Shown one piece after another: positions 48,121-55,994 of a stretch of 64,000 nucleotides of DNA. Origin of the DNA: an uncultured Anaerolineae bacterium (GTDB taxonomy: Bacteria > Chloroflexota > Anaerolineae > J036 > Brachytrichaceae); NCBI GenBank assembly GCA_938028725.1, contig CALIMH010000006.1, forward strand, positions 186,001 to 250,000. The letters run 5' to 3'. Made by a program: the position numbers and the translations under genes. The notes under the pieces are model-generated. The model did no database searches and was not told the origin of the DNA. It saw only the letters and a program-made list of their open reading frames with translations. Positions within the stretch are counted from its first letter, which is position 1. Each line of letters begins with the position of its first letter.

Positions 48121-49037
48121 GGGGTAGGCTCAGAGGCGCGCATGGCGGGCGGAAGCTGTGTGAGCACCAGCACCACCTCGAGTCGGTCAAAGTCCACGGC
48201 TGGGCGCACGGTAGCTGATTGCAGCGTCTCCGTGTCGGAGCTGAGCACCGTCTCCACTGCGCCCACTACCAAGCCGCGCGGCAGCATGCCGCCTAATCCG
48301 CTGGTCACCACCACGTCACCTGGCTCAATTGCGTCGCTCTGGAGGACATTCTGCAGAAACAGGCGGCCCTCCTCGCTGCCGGCCAGCGTGCCGGTAGCGC
48401 GCGTGTTGAGCAGGCGCACGTTGATGAAAGACGCAGGGTCGGTGAGCAGTTGGACTTTGGCGGAAAAGTCGTCCACCAGGCCCACCCTCCCTACGAGCGC
48501 CAACCCCCCGGCCACTACCGCCATCCCGACGCGAATGCCATCGCGCGAGCCTCGGTTGATCGTGATGTAGCGGATGAAAGGGCTGGTCTCCCCTGCGATC
48601 ACGTTGGCACACTTGCCGGCGTCGGCGCCTCGAGAGGGGCGTCCTTCGCAAGCACGAAGGTCGGCAAGGCCGATCACGTCTGCTCCAACGAAGAGGTAGG
48701 ACGGTAGATCAGCAGGGAATCTCAGCATTTCCCGATATTGCACCACCTCGGACTGAAACTCTTGTAGTCGCATCACCTCGGCACGGAGCGCTTGCGCCTC
48801 CTGCTCCAGCTTTTGGGCGCGTTCGCGCAGCGTGTTCAGTTCCCCTAACGCTTGAAACACGTTTATCAATGGGCGGGCAAGTTCGCTCACAAGCTGTTGG
48901 GCGGAGGCTGTCACAGCGGAAAGTGCTCCCAGCCTCCCCGACGGCGCGGCCAAGAAGCCTATCAGCAGCGCGATCGCGCCGATGAGGGCAAACACTACCA
49001 TCACTATCGGGTTGATCGCGCGTGAGCGGTTCTGCAT
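48117..49037 (-). CDS. mreC: Rod shape-determining protein MreC
   Basis: The 306-residue protein has an N-terminal membrane helix (about 10-28) and a coiled coil (LNTLRERAQKLEQEAQALRAEVMRL, about 68-95), followed by the two beta-barrel-like lobes (VGADVIG, NRGSRDGIRVGMAVVAGGLALVGRV, SGLGGMLPRGLVVG). MreC links MreB to the elongation machinery at the membrane. It is 57 bp after mreB; mreD is not present, while miaA follows with overlap. Confidence 0.92.
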   Translation of the reverse strand: MQNRSRAINPIVMVVFALIGAIALLIGFLAAPSGRLGALSAVTASAQQLVSELARPLINVFQALGELNTLRERAQKLEQEAQALRAEVMRLQEFQSEVVQYREMLRFPADLPSYLFVGADVIGLADLRACEGRPSRGADAGKCANVIAGETSPFIRYITINRGSRDGIRVGMAVVAGGLALVGRVGLVDDFSAKVQLLTDPASFINVRLLNTRATGTLAGSEEGRLFLQNVLQSDAIEPGDVVVTSGLGGMLPRGLVVGAVETVLSSDTETLQSATVRPAVDFDRLEVVLVLTQLPPAMRASEPTP

Positions 49038-49094
49038 TGCAAACCTAGGGGTTAACCTGCAGCCAACCGCGACAGCAAAAGCGCAAGCTCAGCG

Positions 49095-50195
49095 CTAGGC
49101 GACGCGCCGTGCGTCCAGCCCAACCGGCGCAGTCGCCTGCGAAGTGCTATTGCGCTCCAAGCCGACCAGCACTTGTTGCAAGTCGTCGAACGCCTCAAGC
49201 ACTTGCTCAGCACCTTGGGCCACGCAACTGAGTGGATCACTGGCCACCCAGGTGTGGATGTTCGTCTCGTTCGAGATGCGTTCAGCCAACCCCTGGAGCA
49301 TGGCACCTCCCCCGGCCAGACAAATGCCCGTCTCGATGAGATCGGAGACCAGCTCTGGCGGCGTCTCTTCCAAAGTGGAGCGAATGGTTTCAACAATGAT
49401 GTTGACCGAGTTGGACAGCGCCTCGCGTATCTCGATGGAGGACACTTCCACCTCCTCCGGCAAGCCACTGACCAAGTTGCGGCCGCGCAGCTTGGCGGTT
49501 GTTTCCTCTTGCAGTGGGTAGGCCGAGCCGATGCTGATCTTGATGCGCTCTGCCATGCGCTCGCCGATCAGCAAGTTATATTTCTGTCGAGCGTAGTTGA
49601 TAATGTCTTGATCCATCTCATCGCCAGCCACGCGGATCGAGCGGCTGATCACAATCCCACCTAGTGAGAAGACGGCCACTTCTGTGGTGCCACCGCCGAT
49701 GTCCACGATCATCGAGCCTTGAGCCTCGGTGATCGGTAGCCCCGCGCCGATGGCAGCCGCCATCGGCTCTTCGATCAGGTACACTTCGCGCGCGCCTGCC
49801 GAGCGCGCTGCGTCGTACACGGCCCGCTTCTCCACCTCAGTGACGCCAGAGGGAATGCCGATCACCACGCGAGGGCGCGGCACACGGATCAAGCTGCGCT
49901 CGTGCGCCTTTTCGATGAAGTAATGCAACATCTCCTCGGTGATGTCGAAGTCGGAGATCACCCCGTCCCTCAACGGGCGGATCGCCACGATGCGCGACGG
50001 CGTTCGTCCCACCACCTCTTTAGCCTCTGCACCAACTGCTTTGACCTCACGCGTTTTGCGGTCAACTGCCACCCAGGAAGGCTCGTTGATGACAATGCCT
50101 CGACCGCGCACCGCTACCAACGTGTTCGCCGTCCCCAGGTCAATGCCCAAGTCCAGGGAGAACAGGCCTAAAATTCGGTCGACGATGCTTGCCAT
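49095..50195 (-). CDS. mreB: Rod shape-determining protein MreB
   Basis: This actin-like ATPase directs lateral wall synthesis. The 366-residue protein has the phosphate-1 loop GIDLGTANTLVAVRG, RPLRDGVISDFDITE, VEKRAVYDAARSAGAREVYLIEEPMAAAIGAG, the phosphate-2 loop VDIGGGTTEVAVFSLG, and GICLAGGGAMLQGLAERI for adenosine. The C-terminal 25 residues are an extra variable tail. A TATAAT box lies at 50219-50224, 23 nt before the ATG. It heads mreB-mreC-miaA. Confidence 0.95.
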   Translation of the reverse strand: MASIVDRILGLFSLDLGIDLGTANTLVAVRGRGIVINEPSWVAVDRKTREVKAVGAEAKEVVGRTPSRIVAIRPLRDGVISDFDITEEMLHYFIEKAHERSLIRVPRPRVVIGIPSGVTEVEKRAVYDAARSAGAREVYLIEEPMAAAIGAGLPITEAQGSMIVDIGGGTTEVAVFSLGGIVISRSIRVAGDEMDQDIINYARQKYNLLIGERMAERIKISIGSAYPLQEETTAKLRGRNLVSGLPEEVEVSSIEIREALSNSVNIIVETIRSTLEETPPELVSDLIETGICLAGGGAMLQGLAERISNETNIHTWVASDPLSCVAQGAEQVLEAFDDLQQVLVGLERNSTSQATAPVGLDARRVA

Positions 50196-50218
50196 TGAAT
50201 CGAAAGCGTATCATTTGG

Positions 50219-50224
50219 ATTATA
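50219..50224 (-). promoter_or_regulatory. -10 box TATAAT of mreB
   Basis: A perfect minus-strand TATAAT 23 nt upstream of ATG 50195. The -35 is weak. The region is shared with the divergent proC start. Confidence 0.55.
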
Positions 50225-50286
50225 CAACCGCAGACTACACGTTGTTATCAACTGCAACCGTACAGAAATACGCAGGAGCGGCTTAG

Positions 50287-51111
50287 ATGTCTCTCGGAAA
50301 TGCGCCCCTGGTGTTCATTGGTGGCGGTGTGATGGGCGAGGCGATGATCAGGCGTCTGGTAGAGGGTGCGACGGTTGCCCCCTCACAGATCGCCGTGATT
50401 GAGCCGCTGGAGGAGCGCCGCGCAGCGTTGGTGGACCGCTACGCTGTGCAGGTGCGTAGCGAGATTGACGATGCGCTGAGCAGCGCGCAGATTGTCGTGC
50501 TCGCCGTGAAGCCTCAGGTGATGGGTGCAGTGCTGGAGGCGCTGCAAAGTCGGGTTCATCCCGAAGCACTGATTTTCTCCATTGCTGCTGGTATCCCTAT
50601 CGCTCGCATCACCCAAGCGCTCGGCGAACAGCAACCAGTGGTGCGCGTCATGCCTAACACGCCCGCTCAGATCGGTGCGGGGATGTCGGTGTGGACGTGC
50701 ACCTCCTCCGTCCGCCCCGATCAGCGCGAGCAGGCGCTGGTGCTGTTGCGCGCGATGGGTGAGGAAGTGTTTGTTGAGGATGAGCACTACTTGGATATGG
50801 CCACCGCCCTCAATGGCAGCGGCCCTGCCTACGTGTTCCTCTTCATGGAGGCGCTCGTTGACGCCGGTGTGCATCTTGGCCTACCCAGACCGGTTGTTGA
50901 ACGCCTTGTGCTGCAAACGGTGAAGGGCAGCGTGGAATATGCGCTGAGCAGCCGCTTGCATCTCGCCCAACTGCGCAATCAGGTCACCTCGCCTGGCGGC
51001 ACCACTGCAGCCGCGTTGCACGCCTTTGAAGAAGGTCAGCTGCGCGCCGTGGTTGCGCGCGCAGTGTGGGCAGCATATCGCCGCAGCGTCGAGCTTGGCC
51101 AAGGGCACTGA
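50287..51111 (+). CDS. proC: Pyrroline-5-carboxylate reductase (ProC)
   Basis: It makes proline from P5C with NAD(P)H. The 274-residue protein has the Rossmann loop FIGGGVMGEAMIRRLV, VVLAVKPQVM, VVRVMPNTPAQIGAGMSVW, and the C-terminal signature NGSGPAYVFLFMEALVDAGVHLGL and TSPGGTTAAALHAFEEG. It is divergent from mreB and convergent with the decarboxylase gene (7-bp gap). A GCAGGAG ribosome site precedes the ATG. Confidence 0.95.
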   Translation: MSLGNAPLVFIGGGVMGEAMIRRLVEGATVAPSQIAVIEPLEERRAALVDRYAVQVRSEIDDALSSAQIVVLAVKPQVMGAVLEALQSRVHPEALIFSIAAGIPIARITQALGEQQPVVRVMPNTPAQIGAGMSVWTCTSSVRPDQREQALVLLRAMGEEVFVEDEHYLDMATALNGSGPAYVFLFMEALVDAGVHLGLPRPVVERLVLQTVKGSVEYALSSRLHLAQLRNQVTSPGGTTAAALHAFEEGQLRAVVARAVWAAYRRSVELGQGH

Positions 51112-51118
51112 AGCGCGC

Positions 51119-52282
51119 CTAAAGCTCCAGCTCTGCCCTGGCCTGCTCAACGCTGACAAGCTGTGCGCCGGGTGCGATCTCGCCGACCAATGCGCTGAAA
51201 CCGCTTTGCCGCACACGCTCGGCTACGCGCGAGGCATGCTCCCGCGTGCATAGCAGCACAGCGGTAGGACCTGTGTCGGTGGAGCAGTACACCGGCGTTC
51301 CCTCAGCGCGCAGCTCGTTGCAGAGCCGAAAGAGGGTGATGTTCTCCGGCTCCCACGCAAACAGCTTGCGCTCTGTGCCGCCGGTCATGGTCACTGCGTG
51401 TAACACGATGCTGTCAGTTTCGGCCATTTGGGCGACTGTGAGCCAGTCGTCTTGGAGGACGGCTTTGATGCACTGAAGTATCTGGCTGCGGCGATTGCGC
51501 ATCCAACAGCGAAAGAGAGGGCTATTAGGTGCATCGGCGTGCGCTTGCTCGGTCTTCAAGTGAATGCGCGAGTCCAGCGGCACAGTGACCAGGCGCAAGT
51601 TGCTGAGCTGGCCGTGCGTGTCCAAGCGCACGGCGAAGCTGTCTTCGTGGGAAACGCCGGGGTATGAGAGCCACACAGAGATGCCGCCAGTGGCAGAGCG
51701 ACAGCCAGAACCTGCCAGCAAGCGTGACATGGCGCTGAGGAAGCGCCAGTTATGCACGGCCTCCGCCCCGAACGCCGCTGCAATAGCGGCTGTAGCCAGG
51801 GCTGCTGATGCAGATGCGCTCGTCCCTAGCCCTTTGCCGGTTCGGCCGCCGGCGACCACATTGCGGGAATAGACGCGCGCGCCGCTCTCGATGCGTGCCA
51901 AGTTGCGCACAGCGTTTAAGCTTTGGCGTACGCGCTCCAGCTCCCGTCCGCTGAGCCGCTGCCCTCCCACTGTTGCAACGTCTTCTTTGAGGTTTGGGTC
52001 AAATTCCACCAGCGTGATCGAGTACGCCACGCTGTTGGTGACGGATAAGCTGGGCAAAAAGGCGGTCCGCCACTCCCAATCCGCTAAGCCGTGATACTTG
52101 AGGATACCCTGCATGGGGTGCGCACGCGCCGCGGCAATTCCGCGCGGGTTCCCCGGCGCGTCGAAGCGTGGGTACTCGGGAATGATGAATTGGTGGTCGC
52201 GCAGCAAGTCCAATATGTCGTCATAGGTCGCGTGCATGAAGCCGGCGATCTCTTTGAAACGGCGCGGGATGAATGTGCTCAT
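51119..52282 (-). CDS. mvaD: Mevalonate-phosphate decarboxylase family protein (phosphomevalonate or diphosphomevalonate decarboxylase)
   Basis: The 387-residue GHMP-kinase-fold enzyme has AARAHPMQGILKYHGLAD, in place of the KYWGK motif of classical MDD. It also has the nucleotide loop GKGLGTSASASAALATAA, GSGCRSATGGISVWL with an Arg, and STDTGPTAV with the Asp that acts in decarboxylation. The extra N-terminal 60 residues and the KYHGLAD form resemble the Roseiflexus phosphomevalonate decarboxylase that feeds isopentenyl phosphate kinase, so the classical pathway is not certain. The start is ATG 52282; an upstream frame overlaps the divergent Nudix start. Confidence 0.8.
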   Translation of the reverse strand: MSTFIPRRFKEIAGFMHATYDDILDLLRDHQFIIPEYPRFDAPGNPRGIAAARAHPMQGILKYHGLADWEWRTAFLPSLSVTNSVAYSITLVEFDPNLKEDVATVGGQRLSGRELERVRQSLNAVRNLARIESGARVYSRNVVAGGRTGKGLGTSASASAALATAAIAAAFGAEAVHNWRFLSAMSRLLAGSGCRSATGGISVWLSYPGVSHEDSFAVRLDTHGQLSNLRLVTVPLDSRIHLKTEQAHADAPNSPLFRCWMRNRRSQILQCIKAVLQDDWLTVAQMAETDSIVLHAVTMTGGTERKLFAWEPENITLFRLCNELRAEGTPVYCSTDTGPTAVLLCTREHASRVAERVRQSGFSALVGEIAPGAQLVSVEQARAELEL

Positions 52283-52302
52283 AAACGCGTTATCGCTTGG
52301 TC

Positions 52303-52308
52303 TATGAT
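52303..52308 (+). promoter_or_regulatory. -10-like TATGAT close to the Nudix gene start
   Basis: TATGAT ends 9 nt before ATG 52318, with no Shine-Dalgarno. It supports 52318 as the start, 35 bp from the divergent decarboxylase ATG. Confidence 0.4.
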
Positions 52309-52317
52309 GCGCTGAGT

Positions 52318-52809
52318 ATGACACAGATCACCTCCTCTCCCCTGCGCGATTGGACGGGTGCGTTGGTGGAGCGCTTGCCGGAAGTGGTGGTGGTGAGCAC
52401 CTCAGCGTTTGTCACAGACCGCCATGGGCATGTGTTGTTGCATCGGCGCGCCGATAATGGATATTGGTCTTTGCCGGGCGGTCGCGTGAACCCTGGTGAG
52501 TCTGTTGTTGAAGCCTGTGCCCGTGAAGTGCTGGAGGAAACCGGCTTGTGGGTGCGGGTTGGGCGTTTGATCGGCGTTTACTCCGACCCTCGCCAGGGGG
52601 CGATTGCTGTCTACCCTGGGGGTATCTCGCAGCAGTTTGTCAACTTGTGCTTCGCTTGCGACGTGCTGGAAGGTGAGCTGCGCGCCTCGCCGGAAAGCAC
52701 AGCGATAGGATTCTTCCCGCCCGAGGCTTTGCCAGAGCCACTGCTGCTTGCGCATCGCCTGCGCATCGCTGACGCGTTGAGCAACGCGACAGAGCCGCAC
52801 ATCCGTTAA
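52318..52809 (+). CDS. Nudix hydrolase
   Basis: This 163-residue protein has a complete Nudix box [20 protein letters not shown] followed by ETGL at about residues 53-76, with the REVLEET core for Mg2+. The N-terminal strands ([22 protein letters not shown]) are in the usual register. The substrate is unknown; VCSEYS-type or ADP-ribose specificity motifs are not obvious. It is preceded by the divergent decarboxylase gene and followed by the ANTAR regulator 75 bp later. Confidence 0.9.
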   Translation: MTQITSSPLRDWTGALVERLPEVVVVSTSAFVTDRHGHVLLHRRADNGYWSLPGGRVNPGESVVEACAREVLEETGLWVRVGRLIGVYSDPRQGAIAVYPGGISQQFVNLCFACDVLEGELRASPESTAIGFFPPEALPEPLLLAHRLRIADALSNATEPHIR

Positions 52810-52818
52810 GGGATGGAA

Positions 52819-52824
52819 TATAAT
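52819..52824 (+). promoter_or_regulatory. -10 box TATAAT of the ANTAR regulator gene
   Basis: A perfect TATAAT, 60 nt before ATG 52885. The transcript would have a leader of about 50-55 nt containing the hairpin at 52844-52880. The -35 is weak. Confidence 0.55.
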
Positions 52825-52843
52825 TGCAATCATAGCCCAATCA

Positions 52844-52880
52844 GCGTGCTTTGTTAGCAAAGTTGTCTTTGCTAGGACGC
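52844..52880 (+). promoter_or_regulatory. Hairpin in the leader of the ANTAR regulator gene
   Basis: The inner stem is TAGCAAAG (52855-52862) with CTTTGCTA (52867-52874), loop TTGT. An outer GCGT/ACGC pairing (52844-52847 with 52877-52880) closes a bulged extension. It ends just before the start codon and could affect translation. The loop does not match the ANTAR hexaloop pattern (A at 1, G at 4), so autoregulation is speculative. Confidence 0.4.
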
Positions 52881-52884
52881 TCAT

Positions 52885-53475
52885 ATGAACGCCACCAAGA
52901 GCCTGCGCGTGCTCATCGCCGACGACGAATCCATCATTCGCATGGGGCTGCGCACCATCCTGACTGAGTTAGGTCATACGGTTTATAGTGCGGCGGATGG
53001 CCTAGAAGCAGTGACGCTTGCTTACAGGGAACAGCCAGACCTCGCCATCTTAGACATTCGTATGCCATTCCGGGATGGGCTAGAGGTGGCACAGGAAATC
53101 TTGAAACACCGCCCCATCCCCATCATCATCCTCACCGCTTACAACGAGAGTGCGCTGCTCGACCGTGCTGCGAATATCCCCGTTCAGGGCTATCTGATCA
53201 AGCCCGTCAAGCGTGATGACCTTATCACCACCATGCGCATCGCCATTGCCACGTTTAACCAACAGCGCAACCTGGCAGAGAAAGTGGATGAGCTGGAAGA
53301 GAAGCTCACCGCGCGAAAGCTGATCGAGCGGGCCAAGGGCATTTTGATCAGGAGCGGCATGGGTGAAGAGGAAGCCTACCACCACATCCAGATGTCCGCG
53401 CGCGCGCGCCGCACGACGATGAGCAAGGTGGCGCAGGAGATCATAGACCGCGAACTGCGCCACATCAAGCACTAG
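52885..53475 (+). CDS. ANTAR-domain response regulator (PdtaR/AmiR-like)
   Basis: The 196-residue protein has a receiver domain (1-120) with phospho-acceptor Asp57 (LAILDIRMP), the acidic pocket (ADDE at 12-15), Thr84 and Lys106 (YLIKPVKR). A linker helix (about 123-137) precedes an ANTAR RNA-binding domain with AKGILIRSGMGEEEAYHHIQ and a C-terminal KVAQEII helix. Such regulators promote antitermination by binding paired RNA hairpins, usually with a histidine kinase; none is adjacent. It overlaps the convergent RluD gene by 11 bp. Confidence 0.92.
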   Translation: MNATKSLRVLIADDESIIRMGLRTILTELGHTVYSAADGLEAVTLAYREQPDLAILDIRMPFRDGLEVAQEILKHRPIPIIILTAYNESALLDRAANIPVQGYLIKPVKRDDLITTMRIAIATFNQQRNLAEKVDELEEKLTARKLIERAKGILIRSGMGEEEAYHHIQMSARARRTTMSKVAQEIIDRELRHIKH

Positions 53476-54385
53476 CTGCATCGCGCACCTGACGCAGCAC
53501 GCGCTTGAAGTCTGCCGGCAAAGGAGCGCGCACCATGATCTGCTCGCCTGTGCTGGGTGAGTAGAACGCCAGCGAAAGCGCGTGAAGGAGATGGCGAGGG
53601 GCGAGCGACCGCGATAGCGCGTCACGGCGTGAGCCGTAAAGCGCATCCCCCACTATCGGCAATCCCATCGCTGCTAAATGCACTCGGATTTGATGGGTTC
53701 GGCCTGTGATGGGGCGGGCGAGCACCAAGCTGTATCTCCCGTATGTGCGCAACAAGCGCACGCGTGTAATGGCGGTTCGCCCCCCCGCCACAATCGCCAT
53801 GCGCCGGCGATGCCGCGGATGGCGCGCGATGGGCAATTGGATCACTCCCATCTCCTGCGACGGGCTGCCGCAGCACAAAGCGACGTAGCTTTTTTGCACT
53901 TGGCGTGATTTGAACTGCGACTGCAACGCCTGCAATGCTGCCGCCGTGCGTGCCACGATTAAGACGCCGCTTGTCTCTTTGTCCAGCCGATGCACAATGC
54001 CTGGCCTAAGTGGATCACCCACCTGTGCCAAAGCGGGGTCGTGTGCCAGCAGCGCGTTGACCAGCGTGCCGCGCTGTGCCCCTGCGCCCGGGTGGACGAC
54101 CATGCCGGCTGGCTTGTTGATCGCCCACACATCGGCGTCTGCATAGAGCACCTCCAGAGGGAGCGCTTCGGGCTGTGGCCGGCTGGGGGCGGGGTCGGGC
54201 ACGTCTAGGGTTACGATTGCGCCCGGTGGGGGGCGAAAGCTGGCCTCACGCGCCACTCCGTCCACCGTGACGCGCCCTGCCGCGATCAGCCGCTGAATCT
54301 GCGAGCGACTGAGCGCTGGCACCAGCGTGGCCAGTGTGCGGTCCAGACGATCTGGCTGCGAGATGCGAACCTGGATGAGCGGCAT
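53465..54385 (-). CDS. RluD-family 23S rRNA pseudouridine synthase
   Basis: The 306-residue protein has an N-terminal S4 domain (LDRTLATLVPALSRSQIQRLIAAGRVTVDG, about 13-42) and the catalytic block HRLDKETSGVLIVART with Asp near residue 138. The RPITGRTHQIRVHLAAMGLPIVGDALYG segment completes the RluA/RluC/RluD class. It isomerises uridines in rRNA; the exact target among RluC/RluD sites cannot be set. It overlaps the ANTAR gene at the 3' end. It follows the L20 operon on the same strand, separated by a hairpin terminator. Confidence 0.88.
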   Translation of the reverse strand: MPLIQVRISQPDRLDRTLATLVPALSRSQIQRLIAAGRVTVDGVAREASFRPPPGAIVTLDVPDPAPSRPQPEALPLEVLYADADVWAINKPAGMVVHPGAGAQRGTLVNALLAHDPALAQVGDPLRPGIVHRLDKETSGVLIVARTAAALQALQSQFKSRQVQKSYVALCCGSPSQEMGVIQLPIARHPRHRRRMAIVAGGRTAITRVRLLRTYGRYSLVLARPITGRTHQIRVHLAAMGLPIVGDALYGSRRDALSRSLAPRHLLHALSLAFYSPSTGEQIMVRAPLPADFKRVLRQVRDAASA

Positions 54386-54389
54386 ATCC

Positions 54390-54430
54390 TAGAAAGCAAG
54401 CCACTGCCTGTTTGAGCAGGCAGTGGCTTG
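54390..54430 (-). terminator. Terminator after infC-rpmI-rplT
   Basis: A 14-bp perfect stem (54397-54410 with 54417-54430) with a 6-nt loop is followed on the minus strand by CTTTCTA. It sits between rplT and the pseudouridine synthase gene. Confidence 0.7.
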
Positions 54431-54474
54431 TGCATCGCGTGGTGGAGCAGTTCGTCAGATGTCGCGCGTGAGCT

Positions 54475-54828
54475 TCAGGAGGCCGACTTGGCCGCCTGCA
54501 CCACTGCTGCAAACGCGGCAGCGTCACGCGCGGCCAGATCGGCCAGCACTTTGCGATCGAGCGCAATGCCTGCCTGCTTAAGGCGGTGGATCAACTCGCT
54601 GTATTTCATGCCGTGCTGGCGTGCAGCTGCGTTAATGCGTGTGATCCACAGGGCGCGCAAATCACGGCGGCGGTTGCGACGATCTCGCGTGGCGTAAGCC
54701 AGCGCGTGAAGTCGCGCCTCCATGGCCTTGCGGATGTTCTTGTGACGGGCGCCGAACTGCCCTTTGGTCTCCTTCAAAATCCGGTTATGGCGTCGGCGTG
54801 TTTTCACGCCGCCCTTGACTCGTGCCAT
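54475..54828 (-). CDS. rplT: 50S ribosomal protein L20
   Basis: The 117-residue protein matches L20: ARVKGGVKTRRRHNRIL, GQFGARHKNIRKA, the [23 protein letters not shown] block and YSELIHRLKQAGIALDRKVLADLA. L20 is needed early in 50S assembly and, in some bacteria, represses its own operon. It is the last gene of infC-rpmI-rplT, 38 bp after rpmI. Confidence 0.97.
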   Translation of the reverse strand: MARVKGGVKTRRRHNRILKETKGQFGARHKNIRKAMEARLHALAYATRDRRNRRRDLRALWITRINAAARQHGMKYSELIHRLKQAGIALDRKVLADLAARDAAAFAAVVQAAKSAS

Positions 54829-54866
54829 TTTCCAGACTCTCCTTTTCGTGTTGGTTTGTCAGACGA

Positions 54867-55076
54867 TCACTTGTGGGTTAGATAAGGTGCAAGCCTCCGG
54901 ATGCGCTTGCGGATGCGCTTGCCTTCAACTGAGACCATCTCCATCAGTAGCGCCTTTACCCGAGCCGACTTCTTGCGGCGAAGGTGGCTTTTGCCCTGGC
55001 GAGTGCGCATCAGCTTGCCACTGCCAGTCAACTTAAAGCGCTTGGAAGTCGCCTTGTGTGTCTTGATCTTGCTCAT
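54867..55076 (-). CDS. rpmI: 50S ribosomal protein L35
   Basis: The 69-residue protein starts with KIKTHKATSKRFKLTGSGKL and contains KSHLRRKKS, both typical of L35. It is 21 bp after infC and 38 bp before rplT, the conserved order of the IF-3 operon. Confidence 0.96.
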   Translation of the reverse strand: MSKIKTHKATSKRFKLTGSGKLMRTRQGKSHLRRKKSARVKALLMEMVSVEGKRIRKRIRRLAPYLTHK

Positions 55077-55097
55077 GGTAACTCCACGGTGCGGTAT

Positions 55098-55925
55098 TTA
55101 TGGCAGGCCGAACTGCTCTTCAGCGCGTTTTTGGGCTATTTTCTTGCGATTGGCCTCTTTTCGCGCTGCTGCGATCTCCTCTTTGGACCTTCTCACTTGC
55201 TCATGCTCTCCCTGGCTTGCTGACGGCTGCTGTGCAGTTTCTGACGCTGGTTGTTGGGCGGACGCTTGCTCTACGTCCTCATCTTCCTCTGCTTCCTCGA
55301 GCTCTTCCAGCTCTTCGTCGTAGCCGGCTGCTTTGTCGGCTGCGCGCTCGGCTTCAATTCGCTGCCTAGTGGACTTCAGCCGCGATGCTGCTAGCGTCGC
55401 TGGCGTGGGCGCGAGCACTGCGATCATAGCCCGCCCTTCGATGTTGGGCTGCACTTCCACCAATGCCAAGTCGCTGACGCCAGCGATGAACTTCTCCACC
55501 ATTTGATGAGCCACATGCAAGTTGACAGCCTCTCGTCCGCGCAAGCGCAGCGTGAGCTTCACTTTGTTACCCTCCATCAGAAAGCGCCGAGCTGCTCGAA
55601 TTTTGAATGAGAGGTCGTGGTCAGTTGTTTTAGGACGTAACTGCACGCCCTTGACCTCGATGAGTTTTTGGCTTTTCCTAGCAGCGCGTTCTTTCTTTTC
55701 ACGCTCGTATAGAAAGCGCCCGAAGTCCATAATCCGACACACGGGCGGGTCTGCGGTTGGCGCCACCTCGATAAGGTCGAGCTGCAAGCTGCGCGCCAGC
55801 TCAAGCGCTTCGCGCACGCTCATCACACCGCGGTTAGTGCCATCAGGCATGATCACGCGCACCTCCGGCGCGCGTATCTGATAGTTAATGCGAAACTGGT
55901 GCTGCTGATTCTTTTGTATGCTCAC
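55098..55925 (-). CDS. infC: Translation initiation factor IF-3 with a C-terminal extension
   Basis: The core (1-175) has INYQIRAPEVRVIMPDGTNRG, VAPTADPPVCRIMDFGRFLY, LRPKTTDHDL and VEVQPNIEGRAMIAVLAP, both IF-3 domains. Residues 176-275 add a long extension: a basic helix, an acidic DEELEELEEAEEDEDVEQ tract, a Gln/Ser-rich linker and a basic helix ending EEQFGLP. The first open start is GTG 55925, four bases after GGAGG. ATA at the third codon has better spacing, and infC is known for rare starts, so the start is uncertain. A CCCGC/GCGGG hairpin abuts the ribosome site. Confidence 0.93.
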   Translation of the reverse strand: MSIQKNQQHQFRINYQIRAPEVRVIMPDGTNRGVMSVREALELARSLQLDLIEVAPTADPPVCRIMDFGRFLYEREKKERAARKSQKLIEVKGVQLRPKTTDHDLSFKIRAARRFLMEGNKVKLTLRLRGREAVNLHVAHQMVEKFIAGVSDLALVEVQPNIEGRAMIAVLAPTPATLAASRLKSTRQRIEAERAADKAAGYDEELEELEEAEEDEDVEQASAQQPASETAQQPSASQGEHEQVRRSKEEIAAARKEANRKKIAQKRAEEQFGLP

Positions 55926-55978
55926 TCCTCCTCCCGCTCATGCGGGGCTCAGGCTTGACTGTACCAACGCGAGCGCGC

Positions 55979-55984
55979 ATTATA
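55979..55984 (-). promoter_or_regulatory. -10 box TATAAT upstream of infC
   Basis: A perfect TATAAT on the minus strand between the clpB stop and infC, giving a leader of about 45 nt that contains a 5-bp hairpin next to the ribosome site. Confidence 0.5.
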
Positions 55985-55994
55985 GCGCAGCGCG

